A stretch of 64,000 nucleotides of DNA from positions 124,001 to 188,000 of the forward strand of contig JAGPYM010000030.1 of the NCBI GenBank assembly GCA_020736575.1, read 5' to 3'. Position 1 is the first letter of the stretch; each line of letters begins with the position of its first letter. A program made the position numbers and the translations under genes. This stretch comes from Thelonectria olida (taxonomy: Eukaryota; Ascomycota; Sordariomycetes; Hypocreales; Nectriaceae). Shown in pieces: positions 46,311 through 57,949 of the stretch. The notes beneath the pieces were generated by a model, which saw only the letters and a list, made by a program, of their open reading frames with translations, did no database searches and had not been told where the DNA came from.

Positions 46311-49300
46311 TCCATTATCTTGTGCAGAACAAGCTCAGGTGACGATTGGCCGTGCGAGGGATAGAAATTCCGGTGGACGAAAGGCGGGAGGAGGTTGGAG
46401 GTTGGTGGAGAAATTGGGTGAGTGATGCGTTGTCGTTGTCAAGACGGAGAGTTACGGCAATGCAATGGAAAGAGAGAAGAGAAAAAAAAGCTTCCACCTT
46501 TAGGCCTGTGAAGCTAAGACTCGGGACGGTTGAGAGCTTCTACCGACGACGACCGTTTCGCTTGCTTCCCTTTTAGCGTGCCCTCCAGTAGTCGAGGTAC
46601 ATGACGGGCCCGTGGGGGGAGGAGCGCCCGGAGAGGGTACCTTCCAGCGAACATTAGCGCGCCCGTGCTCCTGCGCAGTCGGCGTCGTGCCCCCGGGTCC
46701 TGCCAATTGACCTCGATATGCATGTTTCGGTGGCAGTTGGGGGACGGGAGCATTATAGCGGGGCCGTGCAGAAAGCTGCAGGAAGGAAAGCCCTACGCCG
46801 CCGGTTGGCCGTTGCTGCCCTCCTGCACCTGCACTGGTGCCCTTTTTGAGGATCACCTCAGGGAAGGCACCGACAACCTAAGCTGTTGGGAGCGCTAAGG
46901 AACCCGCGGCGGAAGGCGGCAGCGGCAGGATAATTCTCTCGAGGCACGGAGGGGCATTTCGTTTATTAGGGCGGCCAGTATTCGTGCAAGCGGATGCCAC
47001 GGCCCCGCCCGCCGGTCTCTTCGAGAAGGGTCAATGCCATGGCATGTAAGTCGGTGACATTCAATGCACATATGAGGCCTTACCGCGACCCAATGAATGT
47101 AGGAAATGGATGATGAGGCAGGAGCGTACGACGAGCTGAGAACGAGAAACATGTTTATGCTGGGTTGTTCCCTCAAGATGAGAGTTATGCAGTGAGCAGC
47201 CTGTTACGTCGACGGCAGCAGATTGAGTACAGGACGAGACCAAAGATTGGTCGTCGAGAGAGAACAGGACACACACAAAAGAGCGGAGGGCAGCACACAT
47301 GTTGGCAGAGGCGGAGAAGGCGGAGAGCAGACGCAGAGTCGCAGAAGCGCAGAAGACGGGGAGGGGGGAGGAGGGGATCGGGCATGACTGCGAGCAACCA
47401 TGGCATGATATGACACACAAAAGCCAACGCAGCACCAAAAGCCGACTCGGGGGGGATGAAGTGACTCTAAACAACCTAGATAATTTGTTTTGTCTCAGAC
47501 AACACGCAAACTAGGAAGAGGCGGATCTTCAACGGAGTGTTTACTAGACGTCACACGGACAAAAGACAGCGGTGGATTCGAGAGGCTCAGAACGGCCATA
47601 TCTTCTAAAGTCAAAGGCATTGAGACAGTGGACGCGATAGTTATGAGTCAAAAAGTAGGCGAGACAGCCCATGTCTAGACCGTCTCCCGTTTGACCATCT
47701 GGGATCAGATTCATTGGCCACCACCATGACCACCAGTGCAAAAAACGGGGGACGCAGAGACAGGGAGGTAGGGATATATCGATGTGGCCCGGCAGGGATC
47801 ATACGCAGGGGATCCATTCATCTCTCCATCTCCAACCAAACAGCCGGCACCACACAAGCAAGACACATACATAATACATCCCTTAGTTACATGAAGGCCA
47901 CATAAAGTCCTCACTCTTTTATGGAGGGAAACGAGACGAGAGAAGCAACGACAACACCACTTCTGCAGGCGCGCCTAAAACTTACATGATCAACATGGGC
48001 CAATGGCTTCGAGTCCGACCACGGGTCAAACTGGGGCAAGGAGCAGCTCTTCCTCGGTCCCAGTGTCGGTCTGGGGGGTTGTTGATGGAGTTGAATGGAA
48101 TGGCAAGGCGGGAGGAATTGTGGGCAAACGTTCTCTTTGGGTGTGCTCTCCGGATGCCCCTTCTTTCGGGTTTGCCTCTGGTCTCGGGAACGACTGGTTC
48201 CCTCTTTGTTTTGGTGTATCACATCACAAGACCAAAACAAAACAAAGCAAAACGCGGGAAAACAAGATCAAGAACCGAAAAGCAAGACATTATCATCGTC
48301 ATCTGCCATAATTGTCTAGGTACCTATCTAATCAATAAACTCCCCCGGTCTCCGGCCTCGTCCTCCTCCGACCTCCCGCCGTCCGGAAGCATCACACATT
48401 GACCACCTCTTCCAACGGGGGTTGTTCCATTAATCCCAGCTCGTACATATTGTCCCCGGCATATGGGAATAGAAGGACCGCACTTTTGGGGCAAAAACCT
48501 ATTCGTACCGGACTGTACATTGCAGAGACGGGTTCGGGCTATACAACCGGTGTACGAAAGACACCTGCCTAGAAACGCTAAAACAGAGACGATCCACTGG
48601 CCAGAGTCCTCGTGGCAGTTGGGGTGCCACCATTCACACATCTGCCAATGCCCATTTTGTCCCTCAACATCACGCATTAGACGGTCGTCTTGAACCCTAC
48701 TCTCCCGACTTCCATCTCCTCCTGCTCGTCCCCTTCCTTTCTTCCTTTCTTCTTCTCATCAGATTGTCCCAGTTTCTTGTTTCTTTCTGTTTGATTCGTT
48801 TCTTTCTCCTTCATCATCTCTACTCCCTCATCCTCATCTCCGTCTTCCCCATGTCAATACCACGTCCATACCAGCATCATCTTCTTCCCTCTCCCTCTCC
48901 ATCTCCCTCCTCTGTCCTACGTTAGGTAGTCTGTCCCCAAAATATTGCGCGGGTTCCACCCATTTTTTCCGCCCGCCGTCGTCTTTTTCGCTTGCACGCT
49001 CACTTGTCGCTGGCGCAACGCAGCCCACCTTTCGTCAACAACCTGAACGCGCCGCCCAGTTGTCCCACTTTGGTAATGCTTGGTTCCTCATGTGAATGAT
49101 CGCCAGCACCACCACTACAAACAAACTACCCATCTTCCTCACTTCCACCATCCACCACCATCCATCCTCCACCATCACACCAACTCCACGGCCTTTCTAC
49201 TCCGACTAAATATTTCCCTCGCCCGTTTCTTCCCTTTTTTTCCTTCTCCGCCGCCTCTGCCGCCGTCACTACCGCCGAAGAAATTATTATCGCGATAACC

Positions 49301-49430
49301 ACCATCCTCACTATCATCGGTTTCCGAGATTGCGCTACTCCATCCGTTCACGGTCAATCAATCAACACAACAAAACAAACTTCACCCAGACATATATAAC
49401 GAATACATCAATCAATCGACAGTCGCATCC
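46311..49430. other. 3.1-kb intergenic region, divergent promoters
   Basis: Lies between the divergent TilS and BTB-type genes. No domain-bearing frame. GGAGG/AGA-rich patches near 47240-47390; a strongly CT-rich stretch from 48700 to 49430 fits a long 5' UTR/promoter of the BTB-type gene. Confidence 0.55.
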
Positions 49431-51050
49431 ATGGTGTCCACGCTGGAACCGCCGCCCGCCTCCTCCGTCCTCTCCCGCCGCGGCGCCTCATCCGTCGTCT
49501 CTCGCCCGTCATCCCTCTCACGCACAAAGCGATACAACAGATCTCACACCGGCGGCTCCTCGTATGTGTCTACCAACGAGTTTCCCGTCTTTGCCAACAG
49601 CGGCGATGTCGAAATCATAATTCGCGCCCGAGAATGCCCGCCAAATCAACAGCCAGGCCAGAACCGATATCTGCTGCATCGCCACACACTCACCCGATGT
49701 TCGGGCTTCTTTGAGGCCTCCACCGCCGCAGAGTGGTCCCGCGCGCGTCCCTTCCCGCCCAGCGACCTCCCGCGGGTTGGAGAGTCATCTTCTTCAGTAA
49801 ATGGCAGCGATGACGGCTCTTCGACAACGCTGGTGAGCTCCACAAACAACACAACGTTTCGGAAGAGGTGGCGATATGAGTTGGACCCTGGCGCTGGCGA
49901 CAGCGAGATCCCAATGCTAGTGCAGAGAGACGAGTCGGACAAGTCATCCCAATCCTTCTTCAACCGGAGTTCCGGTTCCGTCGCCGCCAACTCAAGCAGC
50001 GCCCGCCACGCCAAACACTCGCATTCGCACTCTCGATCACTCACTGCCGCCTCATCAAGCAACTTCTTTCGCTCCGTCGCCAATCTTGGCCTGGGCTCCC
50101 ACCAGCCTGCGCCGCCACCCCTGTCCCAGGCCGACCAGGACCTCCTCCGCGACTACGACAACCTCTTCCGCATCTTCTACAACTACCCGCCCGTGCTCGA
50201 TGGCATCAATGTCGCCGACGCCTACGTCCAATGCAAGAGCCTCTTGACACTGGCCGACCAGTACGATGCTCTCGCCGTTGTAGGCCCGCGCGTCGACCAC
50301 CACATGCTCCAGTTTCAATCACGCCTCTGGAAGCAGATCGCCAAGTATCCCATCTCGTACCTGCGCTTGGGCTTCCTCGCCCGCTCAAAGGTCATGTTCC
50401 AAGAGGCTCTCATCCACGTCGTCGGCCAGTGGCCAATTGGCGAGCGTAGTCTTCGTGCTGCCCTGCCAGATGTCGTTCTTGACATCATCGAAGACAAGGT
50501 CGATGAGTTGGAGGAGATGGTCAATCGGGTCGAGGGCCGTCTCTACCGTGTAGGTCTCACCAACAGCCGCGGCGAGCGCATCTCTCCCAGCACGCATTAT
50601 CTCGACTGGCTTGCCGTCAGCCTGTTCCGTCAGTGGCTCGCCGACCACACATCTCCTCCTCCCCCGCCGCCCCCGCCATCAGATCCCCGCCGTCACACCA
50701 ACTCCCGGGACGGTGGTCGTCCAGCTCTCCCTCCAATGGCCCCACCTTTGGCGTCGACAGGCAGGGCATTTCGCACCCTGGGCACCGCCAGCCCGGCCAC
50801 TTTCCTCAACCACGACGAGTGCAAGCGTTTCCTCAAACTGACGCCAGAGCTCTACACCCGGGACAATCTACGTCGCTTTGAGAAGCGCATGGAAGAGCTC
50901 AAGGCCATGGCCCGCGAGATTGTCCGACCACTCATGGGCAGCGGTCTCGAGCTGGACATGAACGGCACCAGCCGCACTGGCGATTCGATCACATACTTGA
51001 CCTGTACTACGGTAACCAACCGTGACCTGCCGTGGGATGTGGATGAATAG
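49431..51050 (+). CDS. BTB/POZ-type domain protein
   Basis: Single exon, 539 aa. After a Ser/Pro/Arg-rich N terminus (about 55 residues) the BTB start pattern is seen: SGDVEIIIRARE, then a strand pair ending in RYLLHRHTLTRCSGFFEAS, equal to the usual (hx)LHR..L...S.FF core. A long Ser-rich, His-rich insert (HSHSHSRS) breaks the domain, which resumes at LLRDYDNLFRIFYNYPP and VADAYVQCKSLLTLADQYDAL, followed by a helical BACK-like part (LWKQIAKYPISYLRL). A run of eight prolines precedes the C-terminal helix. Family knowledge: BTB proteins mediate dimerisation and often Cullin-3 adaptor roles; this fungal type is uncharacterised. The gene is preceded by a long CT-rich leader. Confidence 0.8.
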   Translation: MVSTLEPPPASSVLSRRGASSVVSRPSSLSRTKRYNRSHTGGSSYVSTNEFPVFANSGDVEIIIRARECPPNQQPGQNRYLLHRHTLTRCSGFFEASTAAEWSRARPFPPSDLPRVGESSSSVNGSDDGSSTTLVSSTNNTTFRKRWRYELDPGAGDSEIPMLVQRDESDKSSQSFFNRSSGSVAANSSSARHAKHSHSHSRSLTAASSSNFFRSVANLGLGSHQPAPPPLSQADQDLLRDYDNLFRIFYNYPPVLDGINVADAYVQCKSLLTLADQYDALAVVGPRVDHHMLQFQSRLWKQIAKYPISYLRLGFLARSKVMFQEALIHVVGQWPIGERSLRAALPDVVLDIIEDKVDELEEMVNRVEGRLYRVGLTNSRGERISPSTHYLDWLAVSLFRQWLADHTSPPPPPPPPSDPRRHTNSRDGGRPALPPMAPPLASTGRAFRTLGTASPATFLNHDECKRFLKLTPELYTRDNLRRFEKRMEELKAMAREIVRPLMGSGLELDMNGTSRTGDSITYLTCTTVTNRDLPWDVDE

Positions 51051-51834
51051 ACTACTCTCGTTGTCTTTTTCACCACTCCACCCACGGCATTCTCTCGTTT
51101 CCCTATTGTTCGTTCGTTTCTTCACCACCCCCCGGCCTTAATGGCATTTATCTGAATGGGATTTATATACGACCTTTCTGGACTCGGCGGCGGCGGATTT
51201 GATGTTTATTGTTTATGGGATACGGGAATGGATGGAAGCACACCCTCTCGCGCCGTCATGGAAATCACGTCCCCTTTTCACGACCCTCGACTTATGACTG
51301 ATGCACTGTTTACGGATACCCTCTCCCTCTTGGCTTGGAGATGCTTATTTTTGTTGTTATTTCTGTCTCTTTTTTTTTTTTCGTTTTATGCGTGCTTCTT
51401 CTTTATATGGTTCATGATTTAGGGCGGCTCTTGTTGGTTGAATTTGGACGTCTGGTTTGGATCCCACAGCACACGTATATAAGGTCAGGTAGATGAGCAC
51501 AGCTGGATGTGGGTGAGCCCGGAAGGTGGTCTCGTCTTGTCTCTTTTGCGCGGAGCTGTGCTCCTGGTTTCTTGTTTGATGCTTTTTCGGCTTTACAAAA
51601 AAATTAACTTGTTTTATACCATGTTTTTGTTCATTGGGCTCTTCAGATTGACTACGAGAGGCACTATCCATATCCATATTAATGCTGCCATGCTTCAAAA
51701 ATGACATGTTAAGCGAACTGTTTTTCAGCGATTGTCCTGCTTCCCTCCCCGATCATTGCGTGTACGTTAATAAATCCTCATGCTTGAGTTCGCCTTTATC
51801 CCATGTTTCTTGTTGCTTTCTTTCTTCATTCCTT
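51051..51834. other. Intergenic, convergent 3' UTRs
   Basis: T-rich (run at 51369-51382) 3' flanks of the BTB-type gene and of the membrane-protein gene. No gene. Confidence 0.6.
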
Positions 51835-53939
51835 TTATTCGTGTCCAATCAAGATATCCACGTCTCCAGACACCGTCTTGACGTCCATGCGAGACTTGCC
51901 CTCGCCCTTGTGCGCCTCCGTCTTCTTGCTCCACGGGTTATCCTCGCGCTTGTCGATCTCGAGCCCGTCGCCGCGCACGTCTTGCGACCCGGAAATGGTC
52001 GACGTCGAGAGAGAGCCCTCCCACGAGCCCGGGTACTTGAGCGACACGTCGCCGCTGATGGACGTGTGCTTGGACGTCAGCGCACCAAATACCGGCGGCT
52101 TGTCTCCGGAGGACGAGCGGCCCGTCCACAGGGGCTCTAGGATGGTGACGCGAGAGTCGCCCGACGTGGACTCTGTTTTAATCAAAGAGCTTTGGAAGTC
52201 CTTGAGCGTCGTCGAGCCGATGACGGGCAGGAATTCGAGGTCAAAGTCGCCGGACTGAGAGTGCACTTGTGCAAACGACGAGGCCGCCACCTTTGCAGTG
52301 ATGTGCCCCGACTTTGTCGACAGCTCGACGGTGTAGTCGCGCGCAGGCAAATCATCATGGTCCTGGAGGTGCTCGTCGACCGTGAGCGAGCCCGACTGCG
52401 AGTTGACGCGCAGAGCCGCCGGTCTGGGGCGCTCCTTGTCCGCGGGCTTGGGGCTCGCGTCGATAGCCACGTCGCCGGACGCGGTGCGGATGTCGAGCAC
52501 GTCGAGCAGCGGGAACCAGCCCTTGACGTCGCCGCTGACGGTGCCGACGCGGATCTCGCGCGTGTCGAGCTTGTACGGCGCGATATCGGCCGCGGATTTG
52601 CCCTTGCCCTCAGCGCGGAGGAGCGGCGTCTTGACGTTGCCGACGACGGTGTTGATGGCCAGCGGGTGCAGCAGCGCGATGCCGAGGCCCTCTTCGATCA
52701 GCACGTCGAGGTGGACGGTCCTGATGGAGAGGCTGCGCAGCGTTGCGTCCTGGGGCGCCCAGGCGGTGATTTTGATCTGGATGCAGGGGCCCTCGGAGGT
52801 TGTGCCGTACGGGACGCCGCGGGGTGTGACGACGCGGATCTCCTGGGCGTCGTCGGCGACGTTGACTTTCACGTTGAGCTCCTTGTCGTTGGTGATGATC
52901 TCGACTTCAACGCGGCCGGCGGAAGCGTCGTCGGTGGGTCGCACGACGAGCTCGCCTGAGACGCGAGGGGTGCGGCCGCGGATGGGGCCGTCGCTGTTGT
53001 CTGTTTCCTGGACGAGCTTGAGGCTGCGGTCGGAGGACCATGCTGTGGTGAAGGTGTTGTTGGTGTACTCGAGGTCGGTGTTGCGGCAGCCCTGGGTGGG
53101 CTTCCAGGTGAGTTTCTCGTGATCCATGTTTGGGTGCTTGCTTGCTGGTTCACCGTGGCTGTACTGGGGGCCCTTTACATAAGACATTGGGGTTAGCTAT
53201 TCCGGATACAACACAGGGAGTTTACGATTGTTTGGCTCACTTTGTCTTTGGGTCGAGCAGTGAAGGTGCTCATCAACATGGCAATGATGAAGAGCACGGC
53301 AAGCACACCGAGAGCAGTCTTGAGCTTCTTCCTCAGCTCAAGATCTGCAATGAAGACTTTGAATTGCTGCCAACGCGAGGAACTCGGGGGCGTGAGAGGA
53401 TTGCCCATGGACTCAGGCGGGCGAGGAATAAGTCTCTGTTGGTCCTCGGGCAGACCCATGGTGGAATTGGAGGGGCCGAATGTCTGGTAACCCGTCCTGG
53501 GCGAAGTAGAGGATGAGGTTGGCGAGGGCGTGTAAGCGGGAGGCGGGGCGTCGCGGTGATGAGAGAACAGGTTGGAGTGAGAAGCGGACGACGGCTGGGG
53601 AAGGCTTATATATGAAGATTGAGACTGTGAGTTGTTATTGTGGTTGTTGGGATGGTTGTGGTGAAGTTGGCGCAACGGGGGGTATTTTGCGTAGTCGGCG
53701 GCGGAAGCTTCAAGATCGGCTTCGCGGGCCTTAGCGGACGAGGGGCCTGCTACAGTGGGATCCTCGACAAAGACGTTGGGTCTGCGGGGGACGAAGTGAT
53801 GTGATGACGACGCGGGCTGGTCGTGCTGTGATTGCGAGGACGCGTGGAAGTAGCCGTCGGTGGGAGACAGGGCGTCGGCGTCGTCGTCTGAGAGGTCGGC
53901 GGCGGTGGAGTAGAGGTTGTCCGAGTATGGCGCCGGCAT
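51835..53939 (-). CDS. Type II membrane protein with SGDV-repeat (DUF4097-like) ectodomain
   Basis: Two exons: 53241-53939 and 51835-53172, intron 68 nt; 678 aa. Residues 1-200 are cytoplasmic-type, rich in Ser, His, Asn, Pro (PPPAYTPSP could bind WW or SH3 modules). One TM segment at about 206-226 (ALGVLAVLFIIAMLMSTF) follows basic ELRKKLK, so N-in/C-out is expected. The C-terminal 440 residues contain a repeated short motif: GTVSGDVKGW, TASGDVAID, SQSGSLTV, TKSGHITA, SQSGDFDL, STSGDSRV, SISGDVSL and TVSGDVDI. This matches the beta-solenoid-like repeats of the DUF4097/putative-adhesin family. Function unknown; a secretory-pathway or cell-surface role is inferred. Conserved in many ascomycetes as far as I recall. 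Confidence 0.85.
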
Positions 53940-55124
53940 GATGTGAAGATGATGCTGATGATGGGAGGGGTCGAAGACGGATGAATTCGAGGCCCGCGTA
54001 GGGCTGAGGAGGGGATGTGCGCAGGTAGGCAGCAATAAATAAGTCAATCACAGTGATGTCAGATGTCTCGGTTGAGTCGACAAGGTAGCAATGGCAATTG
54101 TCTTGGTTACGAATACATCCAGTGACACTGGAGACGGCGTTTGACCTGGTCAAGGGAGGATGAGATGAGGAGGAGGAGAAGAAGAGGAAACACTTGAAAG
54201 TCGACCTGCAGGGGATGCGGCCGCTTACGAGGGCTGGTTCTGCGGTCGGGTATCCCAGCCGGCAACATCATCTTCATCTAAACCATCTAAGTCGGTATGC
54301 AGTCGAGGCGGCGCGGGGCAGACAACGCTATCCTTCAATCACGCAAGAAGGGTTGCGTAACGACGGCACGTCAAAAGATATGGGTTTGGCTGGGTACAGG
54401 ATTCTATTCGTACGGATGCGCACCCCAAGAGAGCCGAGGATCGACCTCGATACCGGCTGCCTGATGAAAGTGCTCGCCTTCGTATCTCGTACATGCGAAT
54501 ACAAATGGTGGTGGTGAATGAATGGTACGACATATTCCATCCCTCCCATTCCGCCCTTGTGATGTCATCTCAAAGGCGTCAAGATGCACGCAGAGTGCGA
54601 ACGACGCAGCACAAATTCCGTCATTCCATCGCACAAGACTCGAAGCAAAGGCGTATTCGAATTGTGTATCATCACATTTCTCTATCTCGAGTCTTTGCCC
54701 GCCAAACAAAAGTACCCCTCCCGATTAGGCACTGTCGCCAACCAACTGCCTCTCTCGTGCAAGGCTCCGACTCCTCCGCCCGCTGGAGCAACAAGAGCTG
54801 GCGTAAGCTTGCATATCGTTTCCTGCAGCGCCGCGAAAGCATCTGACAGCGGTTAGACACGTTGCGCGGCCGGTTCAGTATCGTCGTCGTCTGATCGGAT
54901 GCTGCCGGCGTCGGGGCCGTTGGTGTTGGTGTTGGTAGGGCTGGACATGCTTATTTCCGACGACACACTCCTCAGCATCATTTGTAACTAGTTGGTTGAA
55001 GCCCACCAACCGTTTCTCATGATCAAGTCCTCCCAATTAGCCTCTTCTCAATCCTCCAACACTCACTCCATCCATCCTCACCAAAGGCTCTCTGTGTTAA
55101 TCCCAACCAGCAGCACATTCCATC
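53940..55124. other. Intergenic
   Basis: Promoter region of the membrane-protein gene, with several short frames (for example 54493-54856) but no domain. A purine-rich tract (GAGGAGGAGG) lies at 54160-54190. No gene recognised. Confidence 0.55.
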
Positions 55125-55243
55125 ACATACGACCATAGCTCTTAGAAAACACTGGGTCCCGTCTGCTCCCCGCACGTTAAGCTGAGAAGCGGCGAACTAG
55201 TACTCGGGTCGGTGACGACCGGGGAATCCTCGCTGTTGTATGT
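55125..55243 (+). rRNA. 5S rRNA, divergent isotype, copy D
   Basis: 119 nt. Ends ACATACGAC and GTTGTATGT pair completely (helix I), preceded by CATC. Internal control-region elements in order: GTCCCGTCTG, GTTAAGC, CTAGTACTCGGG, GGTGACGACC and GGGGAAT. A T6 run at 55248-55253 is the pol III terminator. It differs from the usual filamentous-ascomycete 5S after the first 14 bases (the common form continues GGGTGTGG, here CTCTTAG), so it is a variant isotype. Nearly identical to copy C at 7736. It stands alone, as dispersed fungal 5S genes normally do. Confidence 0.93.
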
Positions 55244-55518
55244 CTTATTTTTTCTCCTTTGATTTTTTGCCTTTTGTGCCGATTTTCCTTTTATAAGACA
55301 GTCCTGTCTGTCGTCTTAATCACCAGAGATAGTGTTGGTGGGTGTTGCAGATAGGTAAGCAGATACGAAAACGATAGTTCACAACTACGCTTTCAACATT
55401 ACCCAGGTTTCCCAAAACTATGCCTCCTTCACCAGGTAACCTAGGCAGGATAGGCAATGTATCAAATGATTGAAACAAATCCTCTCAGATGGAAACACTC
55501 TGTTCACCAACTAACCCG
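55244..55518. other. Gap between 5S copy D and CorA-like gene
   Basis: Begins with the T6 terminator of the 5S gene and a second T6 run at 55263-55268. No other feature. Confidence 0.6.
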
Positions 55519-57021
55519 TTATTCAGCTACTCTCTGAGCCTCGAGGGTCTGTCGTCTCTGTAGGATAAGCCTGGCCCGGTGTCGACGCACTCTCGCCCAC
55601 CCATAGTAGCTTGTCACAACAACAATAGTTAGAACAACGGTTATACCCGCGTACGCTTTGGCTTGGCGACTGCTATTTCCATCAAAGGCCTCGTTGCTCA
55701 CAAAGTCGCTAGAGAAGAGCGTCTAGACGAACATATATGCTGTCAGCTGTCTAGTCCATTCTCCACACATATATACATATGTGTTCGAACTTTAGGATAG
55801 ATCATCAGGAAATCATGCTTACCGCCATAAAAGTTGCTGGGAGAAACAACATGGTAATCAGCATGATGGCTGTCACGGACGTGGTGTCCTTCCAACTCGC
55901 TTCCGCTATCTTCTTGGAGTCCTCAGCCAGCTGACGCGACTCGGTGGCAATCTTCAGCGTGGCTTCTTGGTTCTTCTGCCCGATAGCGTTCTGTAATCCC
56001 TGGATGACGACGTTGGCCTTTGCGACACATGACTCCAGATACGCCACGAGCGATTCGGCACTGCATTCGATGCACTTGGACCATTCATCGATATTTTCTA
56101 ACACCTTGTCCTGCTGCGTCGAGCGCAATTCCTTCCTAATCGCCGCACTCTCTTCGCGAAGGAACTTGAGCACGCTGATCAGCCCGCGGAGCAGGCCAAT
56201 GTCGCCCGCAATAGCAGTACTTGCCGCCACCATGTCGGCGGTGTGCTTGGTCAGCTGTCGCGGTTCGAGACTCAGAACATCGCTGCGTTTCTGGTTGGAG
56301 AAGAAGTGGTAGCCACTTTGGAAGAGCACTTCATCGATGACAGAGGCCGTGTTTTGCCAGGCAGACACGGTGTCAACTACCCAGAAGCAGATCAGCAGCA
56401 AGGGCTTGAGTGGATGGGAGACCGTTCCGAGCGTGTTCATAGGCATCTGCGATTTGAGAAGGAACCTCGGAAAGGGCCGCAACCACTTGTCTCCTATAGT
56501 CTGCAGAATAAGCATGGTCATGTTGGTCATAGGATAAAGACCGAAAAGGTACACGGCAGAACACCTGGGAACTCAACGTCGTAGGAGAAGTCCAGCGCTG
56601 TGCGGGGCTTGCGCTTCTCTCCTTTCTTGGTCAGCCGCTGTTGCTTCCTCATAAAAGCCCCCCGTGGTAAAACTTGTCGTCCCAGTGCTGCCACCAAGGG
56701 TTCATGTCCTTGCAGAGCGAGTTGAAAAACGAGTTGTTGGCTCCCATTGCGTTCTTCCCCCAGAAGGACCACCTGTGTGCTGTTTGCGACTGAAGAGCCC
56801 CTAGTTTCGGCCTTTTCGATAGTTGAAGCGACGTGAGCTTTCACGTCGTCTGCTTTGGCGAGGCGACGATATTGGATGTCGATCGGGCCTGTGTCGCTGG
56901 TTGATTCATTGATGGAAAAGGCCAACCCACGGTTGTTTTTGGCTATGCTCTTCGGGATGCAGTCGCCAGTGCAGGGCTCCCAGTCGTCGTCCATTATCTG
57001 ATCAGAGCAAGACGAAGCCAT
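55519..57021 (-). pseudogene. CorA-like Mg2+ transporter-type gene, frame-disrupted
   Basis: Open from the ATG at 57021 (DDDWEPCTGDCIPKSI, GLAFSINESTSD, IQYRRLAKADDVKAH). Between about 56790 and 56540 the coding frame appears to change four times. After STIEKAETR, the frame with about 90% G/C at third positions reads HRWSFWGKNAMGANNSFF and NPWWQHWDDKFYHGG. A six-G run then shifts to FYEEATAADQERR, then back to KRKPRTALDFSYDVEFPG, and finally from FSVFIL to MTNMTMLILQ (56530). Downstream it is intact: HPLKPLLLICFWVVDT, LLRGLISVLKFLREES, TM1 (IMLITMLFLPATFMA), intron 55723-55822, then TM2 (AYAGITVVLTIVVVTSYYGW) and a basic tail to 55519. The two C-terminal TMs and preceding helices match fungal CorA-like proteins without a GMN motif. 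Either a pseudogene, or introns or errors that I could not resolve. Confidence 0.65.
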
Positions 57022-57949
57022 CTCAGGTCGATGATGCTACGTTTCAGTTCGCTTCGACTCTATTTCATATAATCAACGATTAAGATGGAAGTCGAAGGTA
57101 GGTATACAAGGCGATGGAAGAAGAAGCAGTGGAAGGATCCCCAGTTTGCTCTGCCCGAAACGTGGCTCTTAATATACGCATACCTGCAGGCGGCTATTCA
57201 GCCCGACGAGGCTTTTTGGCCCTCAATACAGCCACCGCCACCATTGAGGCCTGGCGTCTTTAGGTGGAACGATTAAGCCAAGGTAGGTGGTTTTGAAACG
57301 CTGCCCTTGTATGGCCTTCTGTGTCTTGACGCGAAGAAGTTTCCCCGTTTCAAGAACGAAGCACTTTCAGACGGGGCTGACGAGTCCAGATAGGGGGAAT
57401 CTGTGGCTAAGACAACGTTCAGATGGATAAATCCATAAAAGCAAAGCAACGGCTTCATAACATAGTAAAGTTTCGTATCATTTCCTGCAAGGGGGTTTCT
57501 TCTCCTCACCTCGCCCTTTCTATCTCGGCTGTTGGGAAATATGCCTGCCAATATCTAACCGCCGACTCCGACCCCTCAAAAAATCGTCAACAAATACATC
57601 GCAATGAAGCTGCCTCGGCTTTCCTTGAAACTCCCCGCCTGTGGGCGGAAGCCGTATAGTTGTTTTTTCCTCCTCTGATAAATATTTCTCTCCCCCTAAC
57701 GCCAAAGATTCGTGAGATAACGAAATGCCGATACGAGATGCCATCCAACCGCTAAATTTCCCGCTTTCCTAAAAGTCCATGTGAGAGAGTTTGTTTGTTT
57801 GTTTTTCGTGAATGAGTATTGCAGGAGGTTGTTGTTGGGTATCTCGTTTGAGTCGAGTCCACGTCGAGACAGCCGTTTCGAGATACCGCTTGTCGTCCAC
57901 CCAGTCGCATCGTCCCATGTTCATCAGTTCGGTCGATTGGCTCCGTAGC
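57022..57949. other. Intergenic
   Basis: Upstream of the CorA-like gene and downstream of SAL1. Short ORF 57085-57276 (63 aa, basic) is not recognisable. The GTAGCTCAGTT string at 57942 resembles a tRNA A box, but no tRNA can be folded around it. Confidence 0.5.

Noticed and set aside
56527..57021. Taking the 164-codon ORF as an intact CorA-like N terminus
   Set aside because: Third-position GC drops to about 45% in its second half while another frame there has about 90%, so the open frame is not the ancestral one.
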